A DNA stretch of 36,999 nt from an uncultured Lachnospiraceae bacterium (lineage in GTDB: Bacteria; Bacillota; Clostridia; Lachnospirales; Lachnospiraceae), in assembly GCA_910585295.1 (NCBI GenBank), contig CAJUDE010000031.1, positions 1-36,999 on the forward strand, written 5' to 3'. Positions 7,479 to 15,053 of this stretch are shown here, in pieces. Under the pieces are notes generated by a model, which saw nothing but the letters and a program-made list of their open reading frames with translations, was not told where the DNA came from and did no database searches. Within the stretch, counting starts at the first letter, position 1. Each line of letters begins with the position of its first letter. A program made the position numbers and the translations under genes.

Positions 7479-7823
7479 ATGGAACGGAAATTAATGCAGA
7501 CATACCTTTATGATTTTTATGGGGAATTGCTTACGGCGCATCAAAGGGAGATTTATGAAGATTTTGTATTGAATGATTTATCCTTAAGCGAGATTGCCCA
7601 GGAAGAAGGGATCAGCCGGCAAGGCGTCCATGACCTGGTAAGGCGCTGTGACAAGACTTTAGAAGGGTATGAGAAGAAGCTGCACCTTTTGGAACGTTTT
7701 CTTGGGACGAAGGAAAAGGTCACCAGAATCCGGGCGTTGAGCCGGAATTATCAGGAACAGGAAGAAGCAGTGGTAATGGCAGAGATTGAAGCTATTTCCG
7801 ATGAGATATTAGAGGAGTTATAG
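7479..7823 (+). CDS. ylxM: YlxM-type SRP-associated helix-turn-helix protein
   Basis: This is a 114-residue YlxM/p13-like protein. The start at 7479 has AAGGTGATAGG just upstream; the longer frame from 7434 begins inside the promoter. Residues DLSLSEIAQEEGISRQGVHD form a sigma-70 region-4-like helix-turn-helix. LLTAHQREIYEDF at the N-terminus and the helical C-terminal tail are typical of the family. It sits one nucleotide before ffh, the conserved Firmicutes arrangement. Streptococcal YlxM is reported to modulate SRP GTPase activity; the role here is inferred from context. Confidence 0.92.
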   Translation: MERKLMQTYLYDFYGELLTAHQREIYEDFVLNDLSLSEIAQEEGISRQGVHDLVRRCDKTLEGYEKKLHLLERFLGTKEKVTRIRALSRNYQEQEEAVVMAEIEAISDEILEEL

Positions 7824-7824
7824 G

Positions 7825-9180
7825 ATGGCATTTGACAGCTTATCTGAAAAATTACAGAATGTGTTCAAATCTTTGCGGAGCAAGGGGATGCTGACAGAAG
7901 ATGATGTAAAGACAGCATTGAAGGAAGTTAAGCTAGCATTGCTGGAGGCAGACGTTAATTTTAAAGTAGTGAAGCAGTTTGTGAAATCTGTGCAGGAGCG
8001 GGCCGTCGGGCAGGATGTTATGAACGGGCTGAACCCTGGGCAGATGGTGATAAAGATTGTAAATGAGGAACTGGTCTCCCTGATGGGGTCAGAAACTACA
8101 GAGATTGCATTGAAGCCAGGGGGAGAGCTTACCGTCATTATGATGGCAGGCCTGCAGGGGGCTGGTAAGACGACAACTACCGCTAAAATTGCTGGGAAGC
8201 TGAAACAAAAGGGGCGCAAGCCTTTACTGGTGGCATGCGATGTATACCGTCCCGCCGCAATCCAGCAGCTCCAAATCAACGGGGAGAAGCAAGGCGTGGA
8301 AGTGTTTTCCATGGGCGACAGCCATAAGCCAGCCAATATTGCTAAGGCAGCCATAGAGCATGCCAAGGCGAACGGGTTCAATACCGTGATTTTGGATACC
8401 GCCGGGCGCCTCCATATTGATGAAGGGATGATGGAGGAACTGCAAGAGATTAAGGGACAGGTGGAGGTACACCAGACAATCCTTGTGGTGGACGCCATGA
8501 CAGGGCAGGACGCAGTGAATGTTGCCACAACGTTTGAACAGAAGATTGGGGTGGACGGCGTAATCCTTACGAAATTGGACGGCGACACCAGAGGCGGCGC
8601 TGCATTGTCAATCCGGGCAGTGACAGGCAAGCCGTTATTGTATGTGGGCATGGGGGAGAAACTCTCCGATTTGGAACAGTTCTATCCCGACCGCATGGCA
8701 AACAGGATCCTTGGCATGGGGGATGTGCTGACGCTGATTGAGAAGGCGCAGGAGAACATTGACGAGGAGAAAGCCAGAGAACTGGAACAGAAGATGAAGA
8801 AGGCAGAATTTGGCTTTGATGATTACTTAGAATCCATGAACCAGATGAAGAAGATGGGCGGGATTTCCAGTATGCTTAGCATGATGCCTGGAATTGGGGG
8901 TTCCCAGATTGAAGAGATTGAGAACGCCATGGATGGAAAGAAAATGGCGAGGATTGAGGGCATTATATATTCCATGACCCCTAAGGAGAGGGCTAAGCCT
9001 TCTATTTTAACCCCAAGCCGGAGGCGCAGGATAGCCAAAGGCGCAGGCGTGGACATCACAGAAGTGAACCGCCTGGTGAAGCAGTTTGAGCAGAGTAAGA
9101 AGATGATGAAGCAGATGCCAGGGCTAATGGGCGGCAAAGGGAAACGCCGGGGCGGGTTCAAATTGCCCTTTGGGCTTTAA
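7825..9180 (+). CDS. ffh: Signal recognition particle protein Ffh
   Basis: This 451-residue SRP54 GTPase has normal length and all G motifs: GLQGAGKTTTTAKIAGKL (P-loop, about residues 110-127), DVYRPAAIQQL, DTAGRLHIDE and TKLDGDTRGGA. An N-terminal four-helix N domain precedes them. A Met-rich M domain follows (SMLSMMPGIGG, MTPKERAKP, RRRRIAKGAG, KKMMKQMPG). It binds the 4.5S/scRNA and nascent signal peptides and docks with FtsY at the membrane. It is cotranscribed with ylxM, and GAGGAG inside the ylxM end serves as its ribosome site. The SRP RNA gene is not in the window. Confidence 0.98.
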   Translation: MAFDSLSEKLQNVFKSLRSKGMLTEDDVKTALKEVKLALLEADVNFKVVKQFVKSVQERAVGQDVMNGLNPGQMVIKIVNEELVSLMGSETTEIALKPGGELTVIMMAGLQGAGKTTTTAKIAGKLKQKGRKPLLVACDVYRPAAIQQLQINGEKQGVEVFSMGDSHKPANIAKAAIEHAKANGFNTVILDTAGRLHIDEGMMEELQEIKGQVEVHQTILVVDAMTGQDAVNVATTFEQKIGVDGVILTKLDGDTRGGAALSIRAVTGKPLLYVGMGEKLSDLEQFYPDRMANRILGMGDVLTLIEKAQENIDEEKARELEQKMKKAEFGFDDYLESMNQMKKMGGISSMLSMMPGIGGSQIEEIENAMDGKKMARIEGIIYSMTPKERAKPSILTPSRRRRIAKGAGVDITEVNRLVKQFEQSKKMMKQMPGLMGGKGKRRGGFKLPFGL

Positions 9181-9267
9181 GCACATGCAGGATAGCAAGT
9201 AACAGGGCAGTCTAACGAACGTCCTGATTACAAATATAAAGATAATAGGATCAGGAGGTGAGATGCG

Positions 9268-9510
9268 ATGGTAAAGATCAGGTTAAAGAGGATGGGACAG
9301 AAGAAAGCCCCTTTCTATAGAATCGTTGTAGCTGATGCCAGATCTCCAAGAGATGGCAAGTTTATCGAAGAAATCGGGACTTATGACCCAACCAAAGACC
9401 CAAGTGAATTCCATGTAAATGAGGAATTGGCGAAGAAATGGTTGGCGAATGGCGCCCAGCCTACCGAAACAGTAGGGAAGATCTTTAAAGCAGCCGGTAT
9501 CGAAAAATAA
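9268..9510 (+). CDS. rpsP: 30S ribosomal protein S16
   Basis: This 80-residue protein begins MVKIRLKRMGQKKAPFYRIV and contains VADARSPRDGKFIEEIGTYD, the hallmark of bacterial S16. A strong AGGAGGTGA precedes the start. It follows ffh by 87 bp and precedes the KH-domain gene by 18 bp, as in most Firmicutes. Confidence 0.98.
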   Translation: MVKIRLKRMGQKKAPFYRIVVADARSPRDGKFIEEIGTYDPTKDPSEFHVNEELAKKWLANGAQPTETVGKIFKAAGIEK

Positions 9511-9528
9511 TCTTCGTGAGGTGACGTA

Positions 9529-9759
9529 ATGAAAGAATTGGTAGAAGTAATTGCGAAAGCACTTGTAGATAGCCCTGAAGAAGTTGCAGTTACAGAGACT
9601 GAGAATGAAAAGTCCATTGTGATAGAGTTACGTGTTGCCCAGGCAGATATGGGAAAGGTAATCGGAAAGCAGGGACGTATTGCGAAAGCAATCCGTTCCG
9701 TAGTAAAGGCGGCAGCCGCTAAGAGTGATAAGAAAGTAATTGTAGATATTATGCAATGA
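9529..9759 (+). CDS. khpA: KH-domain RNA-binding protein KhpA
   Basis: This 76-residue protein carries a single KH domain with the GxxG loop in IGKQGRIAKAIRS, and matches the YlqC/KhpA family. KhpA pairs with KhpB (Jag) to bind RNA and affects cell-wall synthesis in Gram-positives. It sits between rpsP and rimM, the conserved order. A strong terminator follows 32 bp after the stop, which is unusual because rimM-trmD would normally continue the same transcript. Confidence 0.95.
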   Translation: MKELVEVIAKALVDSPEEVAVTETENEKSIVIELRVAQADMGKVIGKQGRIAKAIRSVVKAAAAKSDKKVIVDIMQ

Positions 9760-9791
9760 TTGGCTTTTCATGGAAAGCGACGATGTTTCGT

Positions 9792-9823
9792 AAAAAAGAA
9801 TCTCACAAGTGAGGTTCTTTTTT
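9792..9823 (+). terminator. Strong Rho-independent terminator after khpA
   Basis: AAGAA-t-CTCAC and GTGAG-g-TTCTT form the stem around a short AA loop, with runs of six A before and six T after. It would work in both directions and separates khpA from rimM. Confidence 0.9.
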
Positions 9824-10068
9824 ATCTTATAGGAAAGACCTTGTCACGCTTTCGCGTGAAAGTGTCTTCCTATAAGATAAAAATAATATGCGCACTCGCA
9901 CAAGAGGGATATATTGCTTCGCAATTGTGCGCGGCGCTTCAAAGGTTCTAAGCGCCAGTGGCGCTTGTTCAGAACGGACCGAAACGGAGTGTAGATGCCA
10001 ATCCCCTTAAGATTGAGGGGACAGGGAATCCCCAGTGGGCTTGCCCACTTTGTTCTTCTATAGGAAAG
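9823..10068. mobile_element. About 231-bp repeat insertion between khpA and rimM
   Basis: TATAGGAAAG occurs at 9828-9837 and again at 10059-10068, where it forms the rimM ribosome site; the copies are 231 bp apart. The intervening DNA holds a large hairpin whose 16-17-nt arms (9823-9839 and 9864-9879) enclose a CACGC/GCGTG hairpin. After it come the structured RNA-like core and a GTGGGC-tt-GCCCAC hairpin at 10034-10047. No protein gene is present; the open frame 9760-9951 is spurious. This looks like a small non-autonomous element inserted at the rimM leader with a 10-bp target duplication, although the duplication is inferred from one junction pair. Confidence 0.6.
9893..10020 (+). ncRNA. 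Structured RNA-like repeat, copy 1
   Basis: The core 9944-9990 aligns without gaps to 36924-36970. Helix P2 is GTTCT (9945-9949) with AGAAC (9971-9975). Helix P3 is AAGCGCC (9950-9956) with GGCGCTT (9960-9966) around an AGT loop. GTTC and then GACCGAAACGGAGTG are conserved, the latter forming a CCG-aaa-CGG mini-hairpin. Upstream is a GCGCAC/GTGCGC stem (about 9891-9932). Downstream is CCCCT/AGGGG (10003-10020). Several paired positions differ between the two copies in a compensatory way, which argues that the fold is selected. The strand is assigned from GNRA-like and tail-hairpin polarity only. I cannot name an Rfam family. Confidence 0.6.
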
Positions 10069-10082
10069 GAAATTTACGTTTT

Positions 10083-10631
10083 ATGGATGAGTTATTTCAG
10101 GTGGGTGTGATTGCCAATACCCATGGCGTGCGGGGCGAGGTAAAGGTGTACCCTACAACCGATGACCCAGCGCGTTTTAAAAAATTGAAAAAGGTTCTTT
10201 TAGACACAGGGAAAGAAAAGCTGGAACTTGAGGTGGCTCAGGTAAAGTTTTTTAAAAATATGGTAATTGTGAAGTTTAAAGGTATAGATAATATCAACGA
10301 TATTGAGAAATATAAGGGGAAAGGGCTGTTTGTCACAAGGAGCCAGGCAGTGAAATGTGAAAAAGATGAATATTTCATTGCAGACTTAATTGGGATGGAA
10401 GTTTCTACAGAGGACGGCCAGGCATTAGGCGAGGTCAAGGATGTGCTGCAGACCGGGGCAAATGATGTGTATGTGGTGCAGGTGCAGGAGAGTTCCCCTT
10501 TTGCGCATAGAATTCCAGGGAACAGGGGGGAACTGCTGCTTCCTGCCATTAAGGAGTGTATCCTGCAGATAGACATGGGGCGGCGGGCAATCCAGGTGCG
10601 TTTGATGCCAGGGCTGCTAGAAGAAAGTTAG
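10083..10631 (+). CDS. rimM: Ribosome maturation factor RimM
   Basis: The start at 10083 (MDELFQVGVIANTHGVRGEV) has AGGAAAGGA 8-14 nt upstream. The longer frame from 10035 runs into the repeat insertion. The N-terminal domain carries the family motif IANTHGVRGEVKVYPTTDDP. The PRC-barrel-like C-terminal half has DLIGMEV and GANDVYVV, ending in RELLLP-type and VRLMPGLL residues. It assists 16S rRNA processing and 30S head maturation and binds S19. It lies 9 nt before trmD. Its link to the upstream rpsP-khpA transcript is cut by a terminator and an insertion, so it needs its own or a read-through promoter. Confidence 0.96.
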   Translation: MDELFQVGVIANTHGVRGEVKVYPTTDDPARFKKLKKVLLDTGKEKLELEVAQVKFFKNMVIVKFKGIDNINDIEKYKGKGLFVTRSQAVKCEKDEYFIADLIGMEVSTEDGQALGEVKDVLQTGANDVYVVQVQESSPFAHRIPGNRGELLLPAIKECILQIDMGRRAIQVRLMPGLLEES

Positions 10632-10640
10632 GGGCTGCAT

Positions 10641-11378
10641 ATGAATTTTTATATCTTGACATTATTCCCAGAAATGGTAATGGGCGGGCTTACCACCAGT
10701 ATTATCGGCCGGGCGGTCCAGGCTGGGTTTTTGCATATTGAGGCCATAAATATTCGGGATTATTCTGCCAATAAGCATCAGAAAGTGGATGATTACCCCT
10801 ACGGCGGCGGGGCGGGGATGCTGATGCAGGCGCAGCCAGTATATGACGCCTGGCAGGCGGTGGCAGGCAGGATTGGGAAAAAGCCCCGTTGTGTCTACGT
10901 CACGCCCCAGGGGAAAACATTCACCCAGAAAGACGCCAAAGACTTTGCAGCGGAGGAAGATTTGATTTTGCTCTGTGGGCATTATGAGGGCATTGACGCG
11001 CGCGTATTGGATGAGATTGTGACAGATTATATGTCCATTGGCGATTATGTGCTGACTGGCGGGGAGCTTCCCGCTATGGTGATGGTGGACGCCATTTCCC
11101 GTATGGTGCCAGGGGTGTTGGGCAACCAAGAGTCTGGCTCTTTTGAATCTTTTGAGGGGAATCTGTTGGAATATCCCCAGTATTCCAGGCCGGAAGAATG
11201 GAATGGGAGGAAAGTGCCGCCCATCCTTCTGTCAGGGCATCACAAAAATATTGAAGCCTGGCGCAGGCAGCAGTCGATTCTGCTGACACAGCAAAGAAGG
11301 CCGGATTTGTTGGAACAGGCAGACCTGACAGAGGAAGAGTGGGGCTGGCTGAAAGGAATTGGGGTCCGTAAAACATAA
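10641..11378 (+). CDS. trmD: tRNA (guanine37-N1)-methyltransferase TrmD
   Basis: This 245-residue SPOUT methyltransferase begins MNFYILTLFPEM and contains DDYPYGGGAGMLMQ, LCGHYEGIDARVLDE, IGDYVLTGGELPAM and EYPQYSRPEEW, all diagnostic of TrmD. It methylates G37 of tRNAs that read CNN/GNN-type codons and prevents +1 frameshifting. The enzyme is a homodimer with a trefoil knot. In many Firmicutes rplS follows; here a terminator and a Y-family polymerase gene follow instead. Confidence 0.98.
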   Translation: MNFYILTLFPEMVMGGLTTSIIGRAVQAGFLHIEAINIRDYSANKHQKVDDYPYGGGAGMLMQAQPVYDAWQAVAGRIGKKPRCVYVTPQGKTFTQKDAKDFAAEEDLILLCGHYEGIDARVLDEIVTDYMSIGDYVLTGGELPAMVMVDAISRMVPGVLGNQESGSFESFEGNLLEYPQYSRPEEWNGRKVPPILLSGHHKNIEAWRRQQSILLTQQRRPDLLEQADLTEEEWGWLKGIGVRKT

Positions 11379-11398
11379 ACCTTACCAGCTTTAAGAGT

Positions 11399-11445
11399 AA
11401 AAATCCCTCCAGTTACAGATATTAATCTGGATTGGAGGGATTTTT
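11399..11445. terminator. Bidirectional terminator whose 3' arm contains the next gene's ribosome site
   Basis: AAAAATCCCTCCA (11399-11411) pairs perfectly with TGGAGGGATTTTT (11433-11445), enclosing a CAGAT-atta-ATCTG inner hairpin. The GGAGGG in the 3' arm is the Shine-Dalgarno site of the polymerase gene starting at 11447. The structure can therefore end the trmD transcript and also hide the ribosome site on any read-through RNA. Confidence 0.85.
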
Positions 11446-11446
11446 G

Positions 11447-12712
11447 ATGGAAGAGAGGATATATTTCTGTATTGACTTAAAATCATTTTATGCTTCGGTG
11501 GAATGTGTGGAACGGGGGCTTGACCCAATGCAGGCAAACCTTGCGGTGGCAGACCCGGAGCGTGGGAGCGGGACGCTGTGCCTTGCCATTTCCCCGTCTA
11601 TGAAGGCAATGGGCGTGAAAAACCGCTGCCGCGTGTACCAGATCCCCAAACATATCAATTATATTATGGCGCCGCCGCGGATGAAGCTGTATATTGACTA
11701 TTCCGCAGATGTTTATGCGGTGTATTTGAAATATTTTGCAAAAGAGGATATCCATGTATATTCCATAGACGAAGCGTTTCTGGATGCCACAGGATACCTT
11801 TCCTTGTATGGGCTTACAGCCAGGGAGCTTGCCGGGCGTGTGATGGACGAGGTTAAAAAGGCTACTGGGCTTACGGCAGCCGCAGGCATTGGGACAAACC
11901 TGTACCTGGCAAAAGTGGCGCTGGACATTACAGCCAAGCATGTGCAAGGCAATATTGGCTACCTGGATGAAAACCTGTACCAGGAGACTTTGTGGAACCA
12001 CAGGCCGCTTACTGATTTTTGGAGGGTGGGGGCGGGGATTGAAAAACGGCTGGGGCATGTAGGGATCTTGACTATGGGCGACCTTGCGCAGGCAGACGAG
12101 GATATGCTGTACCGTATGTTTGGCATAGATGCGGAACTGTTGATTGACCATGCATGGGGCAGGGAAAGCACGTCTATGGAGGACATTAAGTCGTACCAGC
12201 CGAAAAGCAATTCTTTGTCTACTAGCCAAGTGCTTTTACGGGATTATACGTTTGGCGAAGGCAGGCTGCTGGTCAAAGAAATGGTGGATTCCCTCTGCCT
12301 TGACCTGGCAAGCCAGGGGCTGGCTGCCCGTTCGATTACCGTAACTGTGGGGTATTCCCATGAGGCAGGGCAGGAGCCTTCTTCCGGGTCTGTATCAATG
12401 CCAACGGCGGCAAACAGCTACAGCATGGCGGCGCCGTATGCCTTAGGCGTATATGAACGCATTGCGCAAAGGGATAAGCCAATCCGTAAGCTTAGTGTGT
12501 CCTGTAACGGCGTTGCCCATGAGGTTTATGGGCAATACCATCTATTTACCGATGATGCGGCGCTGGAACGGGAGAGGAGGCTGCAGCAGGCAGTCCTGGA
12601 AATCAAAAGGAGGTATGGGAGGAATGCCCTTGTCCGTGGGATGGATTTGCTGGAGGCAGGGACCACGCTGGAACGCAACAGGCAGATTGGAGGGCATAAA
12701 AGTGGCGAATAA
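11447..12712 (+). CDS. Y-family DNA polymerase (UmuC/UvrX-like)
   Basis: This 421-residue translesion polymerase starts at 11447, with GGAGGG inside the preceding hairpin as ribosome site. Metal-binding motifs are CIDLKSFYASVE near the N-terminus and YSIDEAFLDATGYL about 100 residues later. The thumb HhH region (LGHVGILTMGDLAQ) and the little-finger domain (SITVTVGYS and later residues) follow. The form with ERGLDPMQANLAVADPERG and GTLCLAISPSMKAMG matches the UvrX/YqjW-like branch rather than DinB. It overlaps the YolD-like gene by 11 nt, the usual Firmicutes mutagenesis cassette. I found no clear LexA box upstream, so SOS control is unproven. Confidence 0.92.
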   Translation: MEERIYFCIDLKSFYASVECVERGLDPMQANLAVADPERGSGTLCLAISPSMKAMGVKNRCRVYQIPKHINYIMAPPRMKLYIDYSADVYAVYLKYFAKEDIHVYSIDEAFLDATGYLSLYGLTARELAGRVMDEVKKATGLTAAAGIGTNLYLAKVALDITAKHVQGNIGYLDENLYQETLWNHRPLTDFWRVGAGIEKRLGHVGILTMGDLAQADEDMLYRMFGIDAELLIDHAWGRESTSMEDIKSYQPKSNSLSTSQVLLRDYTFGEGRLLVKEMVDSLCLDLASQGLAARSITVTVGYSHEAGQEPSSGSVSMPTAANSYSMAAPYALGVYERIAQRDKPIRKLSVSCNGVAHEVYGQYHLFTDDAALERERRLQQAVLEIKRRYGRNALVRGMDLLEAGTTLERNRQIGGHKSGE

Positions 12713-13037
12713 CATACATCCTAAGATGGACAGGGCCAGCCGGGCAAAGCAGTTTATGCCCTTTGACGCCTTAAAAGGGTTCCGGGAGGCTCTTGCAGAA
12801 AAAGAGAGGGCGCTTGTCCCCAAAAAAGAATTTTCCCAGGAATGGCAGGCAGAATTGGATGATAAGCTGCGCCATATCCATAAGCTGGACATTGTGACAG
12901 CAGAGTATTTCCAGAATGGGGAATATGGGCAAGTGACAGGCGAAGTGTCCAAGATAGATATAGTGGGCAGGGTGTTGAAAATAGCAGGTATGGGGATACC
13001 GTTTGACGATATTTCAGATTTGCATAGCGGGAACTGA
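12702..13037 (+). CDS. YolD-like partner of the Y-family polymerase
   Basis: The GTG start at 12702 gives 111 residues (VANNIHPKMDRASRAKQFMP). GGAGGG lies about 10 nt upstream, inside the polymerase gene, and the two genes overlap by 11 nt. FDALKGFREALAEKERALVP followed by DIVTAEYF and a C-terminal strand with GRVLKIAGMGIPFDDI matches YolD-family proteins. In Firmicutes these are proposed UmuD-like partners of Y-family polymerases. The frame is open far upstream on the same strand, but that extension lies within the polymerase coding region and is not counted. Confidence 0.85.
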   Translation: MANNIHPKMDRASRAKQFMPFDALKGFREALAEKERALVPKKEFSQEWQAELDDKLRHIHKLDIVTAEYFQNGEYGQVTGEVSKIDIVGRVLKIAGMGIPFDDISDLHSGN

Positions 13038-13056
13038 TATTATGGATATTAAATAT

Positions 13057-13092
13057 GCCCAATCGGGAACGCCTTTCGCTTCCCGATTGGGC
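13057..13092. terminator. Bidirectional hairpin between convergent genes
   Basis: GCCCAATCGGGAA (13057-13069) pairs perfectly with TTCCCGATTGGGC (13080-13092) around a 10-nt loop. It lies between the convergent YolD-like and lyase genes. There is no T-run, so termination may be incomplete or use a factor. Confidence 0.75.
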
Positions 13093-13119
13093 ATAGACGG
13101 CTGTACAGGTGAAAAAGCC

Positions 13120-14955
13120 TTAACTAATATGGAATTCCAGGGAATTCCCGCTGGGGGAAACCAAGGTACGGTAAACTTCATGCTTCCAGGCCTGCGCAAG
13201 CCTGGCGTCCGTAATGGGGATAGCTTCTGTTTCTAAATATACGCCCAGATGGCATGTAAGCTGCCCAAGGCCCCCAATCTGGAGCGTAAACCCATCCCCG
13301 TCTGGGAGCAGCGTTGGCTTTTCATAGGTCATTAAGCTTAACACTACGGCAGAAGGGTCGGACTGCTCATGGAACTGGAAAGAATCTTTGATTATGATTT
13401 CCTTGCCTTTTAGCAAGGAAGCCCGCCTTCGGTAGTAGGCCAGCCCCGCTTCTTTGGGGTATGCCCCGCTGAAATCCATTTCAATGCTGCATTCTTCGTT
13501 CCCCATTTGCCAGAGGACATCCGTTGCGCCATAGCTTTCCCCATCTGACTGCATCATGCCGTTTATGGAAGGCAGGTTGTGGTAGGCGGACTGCATGGTC
13601 CATATCTCATAGCGCTGGGGCGAGAAAGTTTTTTTGGTGTAGCTTTCCACGCCAACGTCAATAAACAGGGGAAGCCCATTTTTATAGATGGTGAAGCTGC
13701 CAGTGTCGTTATGGTTATGGCTGTCCCCGTTGTTACCAGCCTTCACAGCCAGGCAAAGGGATTCATCCCTTGCGATAAAAAGCCCTGTGCTGGGGTAAAA
13801 AATATCAGGGTGCAGGACGGCGCCATGGACAGAGGCGGCATATTCCTTAACCCTTGCGGCAGTAAAGCCGTTGGCGAGGCGGTAGAACAGGTTATTTTCT
13901 TCCGGCAGCAAAAGGCTGTCTTTGCCGCCTGCCATAAATTCCTCGGCAGCGAACTTAAGCAGCTCTGTATTCCCTGTCCGTTCTGCAAACAGGAATTCCC
14001 GCACCCCGGCACGCCCAGCGACAGGGGAGCAGTCGGCAAAATTCACATAGTATTTGCCATGGATATGCACATTCAGGATATAGGCCGCAATGTTCTTGAT
14101 TTTGGGCTGCTGGTAAAGCTGGTGGAATGAATTTTTGGTGGAGGCATTGACAATTTCCAATATCTGGAATAGGCATAGCCCAGAATGGCGGTAATACTGG
14201 GCGCCTTCGTCGCAGCAGCCGTCTTCCCCATATTCTGCCAGGAAATAGGCCGTGCTTCGGCAGGCTTTTAACATGGCTTCTTTTCCCAGCTCTTTATAGG
14301 CGCCTGTCAAAAAAATGCTTAACAGCACATTCTGGGTACACCAGATGGTCCAATTGTTCATATGTTCCTTCCCGTTGCCCATCCACCAGAAATGGCGGTT
14401 TAAGTAAGGGGTGAAAATCCTTTGGCGCAGCTCATATGTAATCCGTTCTGTGATAAAAGGGCTGATTGCATCAAGCCTGTTTTTCAGAAGGTAGTATACG
14501 GTGGCCAGGACCGCGCCTGTTTCGCAGGCAAATAAGTCCAGCACCGGGTTTGCGGCATCTGGCAGGGGGAGCTGCGGGGCATCGCGGACATAAGTGTTGT
14601 GGGCTGGGAGCTGCCAGGCGCTTTCTTCACAAATAGAAAAAATGCCGTTTACAATGTCCCCAAGGAACCTGCCTTTATCTTCTACGCATTCAGCCAGCGC
14701 CAGCGCGTCCAGGGCGCGGCGCTTAGTAAAATATTTCTCCTCATAGCGGCTTCGGTTGCCTGTGCGTGTGAAGTCCATATAATCTGTGGCGGTAAGGGAA
14801 GGGTAAGGGAATTTAAGGAACGATTCCCCAAGGGCGATTGTCCCGGCCTTCCATTCCCCGTCCAAGGCCTGCCATGCATCCCTGTCCTCTATGGAAGGGT
14901 AAGGGTGGAAGCCAAAAAGGTCTTGGATGTTTGGTGCATTAATTTCTTGAAACAT
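13120..14955 (-). CDS. Heparinase II/III-family polysaccharide lyase, cytosolic
   Basis: This 611-residue protein starts at 14955 after AGGAGA. An alpha/alpha-toroid N-terminal half contains NNWTIWC (about 201-207) and CDEGAQYYRHSG (about 248-259). The heparinase II/III beta-sandwich follows, with NGDSHNHNDTGSFTIYKNG (about 409-427) and FIDVGVESYT. The conserved Tyr/His residues of these segments match the lyase active-site pattern. There is no signal peptide, so it should act on imported oligosaccharides, cleaving them to products with a 4,5-unsaturated uronate. It lies downstream of the kinase/regulator genes on the same strand. The exact substrate (hyaluronan-, chondroitin-, heparan- or other uronate-type chains) cannot be read from sequence. 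Confidence 0.85.
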   Translation of the reverse strand: MFQEINAPNIQDLFGFHPYPSIEDRDAWQALDGEWKAGTIALGESFLKFPYPSLTATDYMDFTRTGNRSRYEEKYFTKRRALDALALAECVEDKGRFLGDIVNGIFSICEESAWQLPAHNTYVRDAPQLPLPDAANPVLDLFACETGAVLATVYYLLKNRLDAISPFITERITYELRQRIFTPYLNRHFWWMGNGKEHMNNWTIWCTQNVLLSIFLTGAYKELGKEAMLKACRSTAYFLAEYGEDGCCDEGAQYYRHSGLCLFQILEIVNASTKNSFHQLYQQPKIKNIAAYILNVHIHGKYYVNFADCSPVAGRAGVREFLFAERTGNTELLKFAAEEFMAGGKDSLLLPEENNLFYRLANGFTAARVKEYAASVHGAVLHPDIFYPSTGLFIARDESLCLAVKAGNNGDSHNHNDTGSFTIYKNGLPLFIDVGVESYTKKTFSPQRYEIWTMQSAYHNLPSINGMMQSDGESYGATDVLWQMGNEECSIEMDFSGAYPKEAGLAYYRRRASLLKGKEIIIKDSFQFHEQSDPSAVVLSLMTYEKPTLLPDGDGFTLQIGGLGQLTCHLGVYLETEAIPITDARLAQAWKHEVYRTLVSPSGNSLEFHIS

Positions 14956-15020
14956 ATCGTCTCTCCTTTCTCACATGTGCTTAGGGACAGGCAAAAGCCC
15001 TATTCTGCCGGATATGGCAT

Positions 15021-15045
15021 TGCCCTGGCTTAAAAAGCCGGGGCA
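15021..15045. promoter_or_regulatory. Stem-loop between response regulator and lyase genes
   Basis: TGCCC-t-GGCTT pairs with AAGCC-g-GGGCA around an AAA loop. On the transcribed (minus) strand it lies just after the regulator stop and about 70 nt before the lyase start, with no T-run. It may stabilise or attenuate the polycistronic message rather than end it. Confidence 0.5.
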
Positions 15046-15053
15046 GTAATGGG

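Noticed and set aside
7818..8651. 277-codon minus-strand frame opposite ffh
   Set aside because: It is a shadow of ffh, rich in Ser/Thr/Pro/Cys, with no start signal or family features.
9823..9879. Riboswitch controlling rimM
   Set aside because: No known aptamer core was recognised. A repeat insertion flanked by TATAGGAAAG explains the stretch better.
9760..9951. 63-codon frame directly after khpA
   Set aside because: It runs through a strong terminator and a large hairpin and has no ribosome site.
11379..11446. LexA (SOS) box before the polymerase
   Set aside because: No GAAC-N4-GTTC-like palindrome is present; the only palindrome is the terminator hairpin.
12453..12701. Longer form of the YolD-like gene starting inside the polymerase gene
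   Set aside because: The upstream part is an out-of-frame reading of the polymerase. GGAGGG and GTG at 12702 give a normal YolD length.
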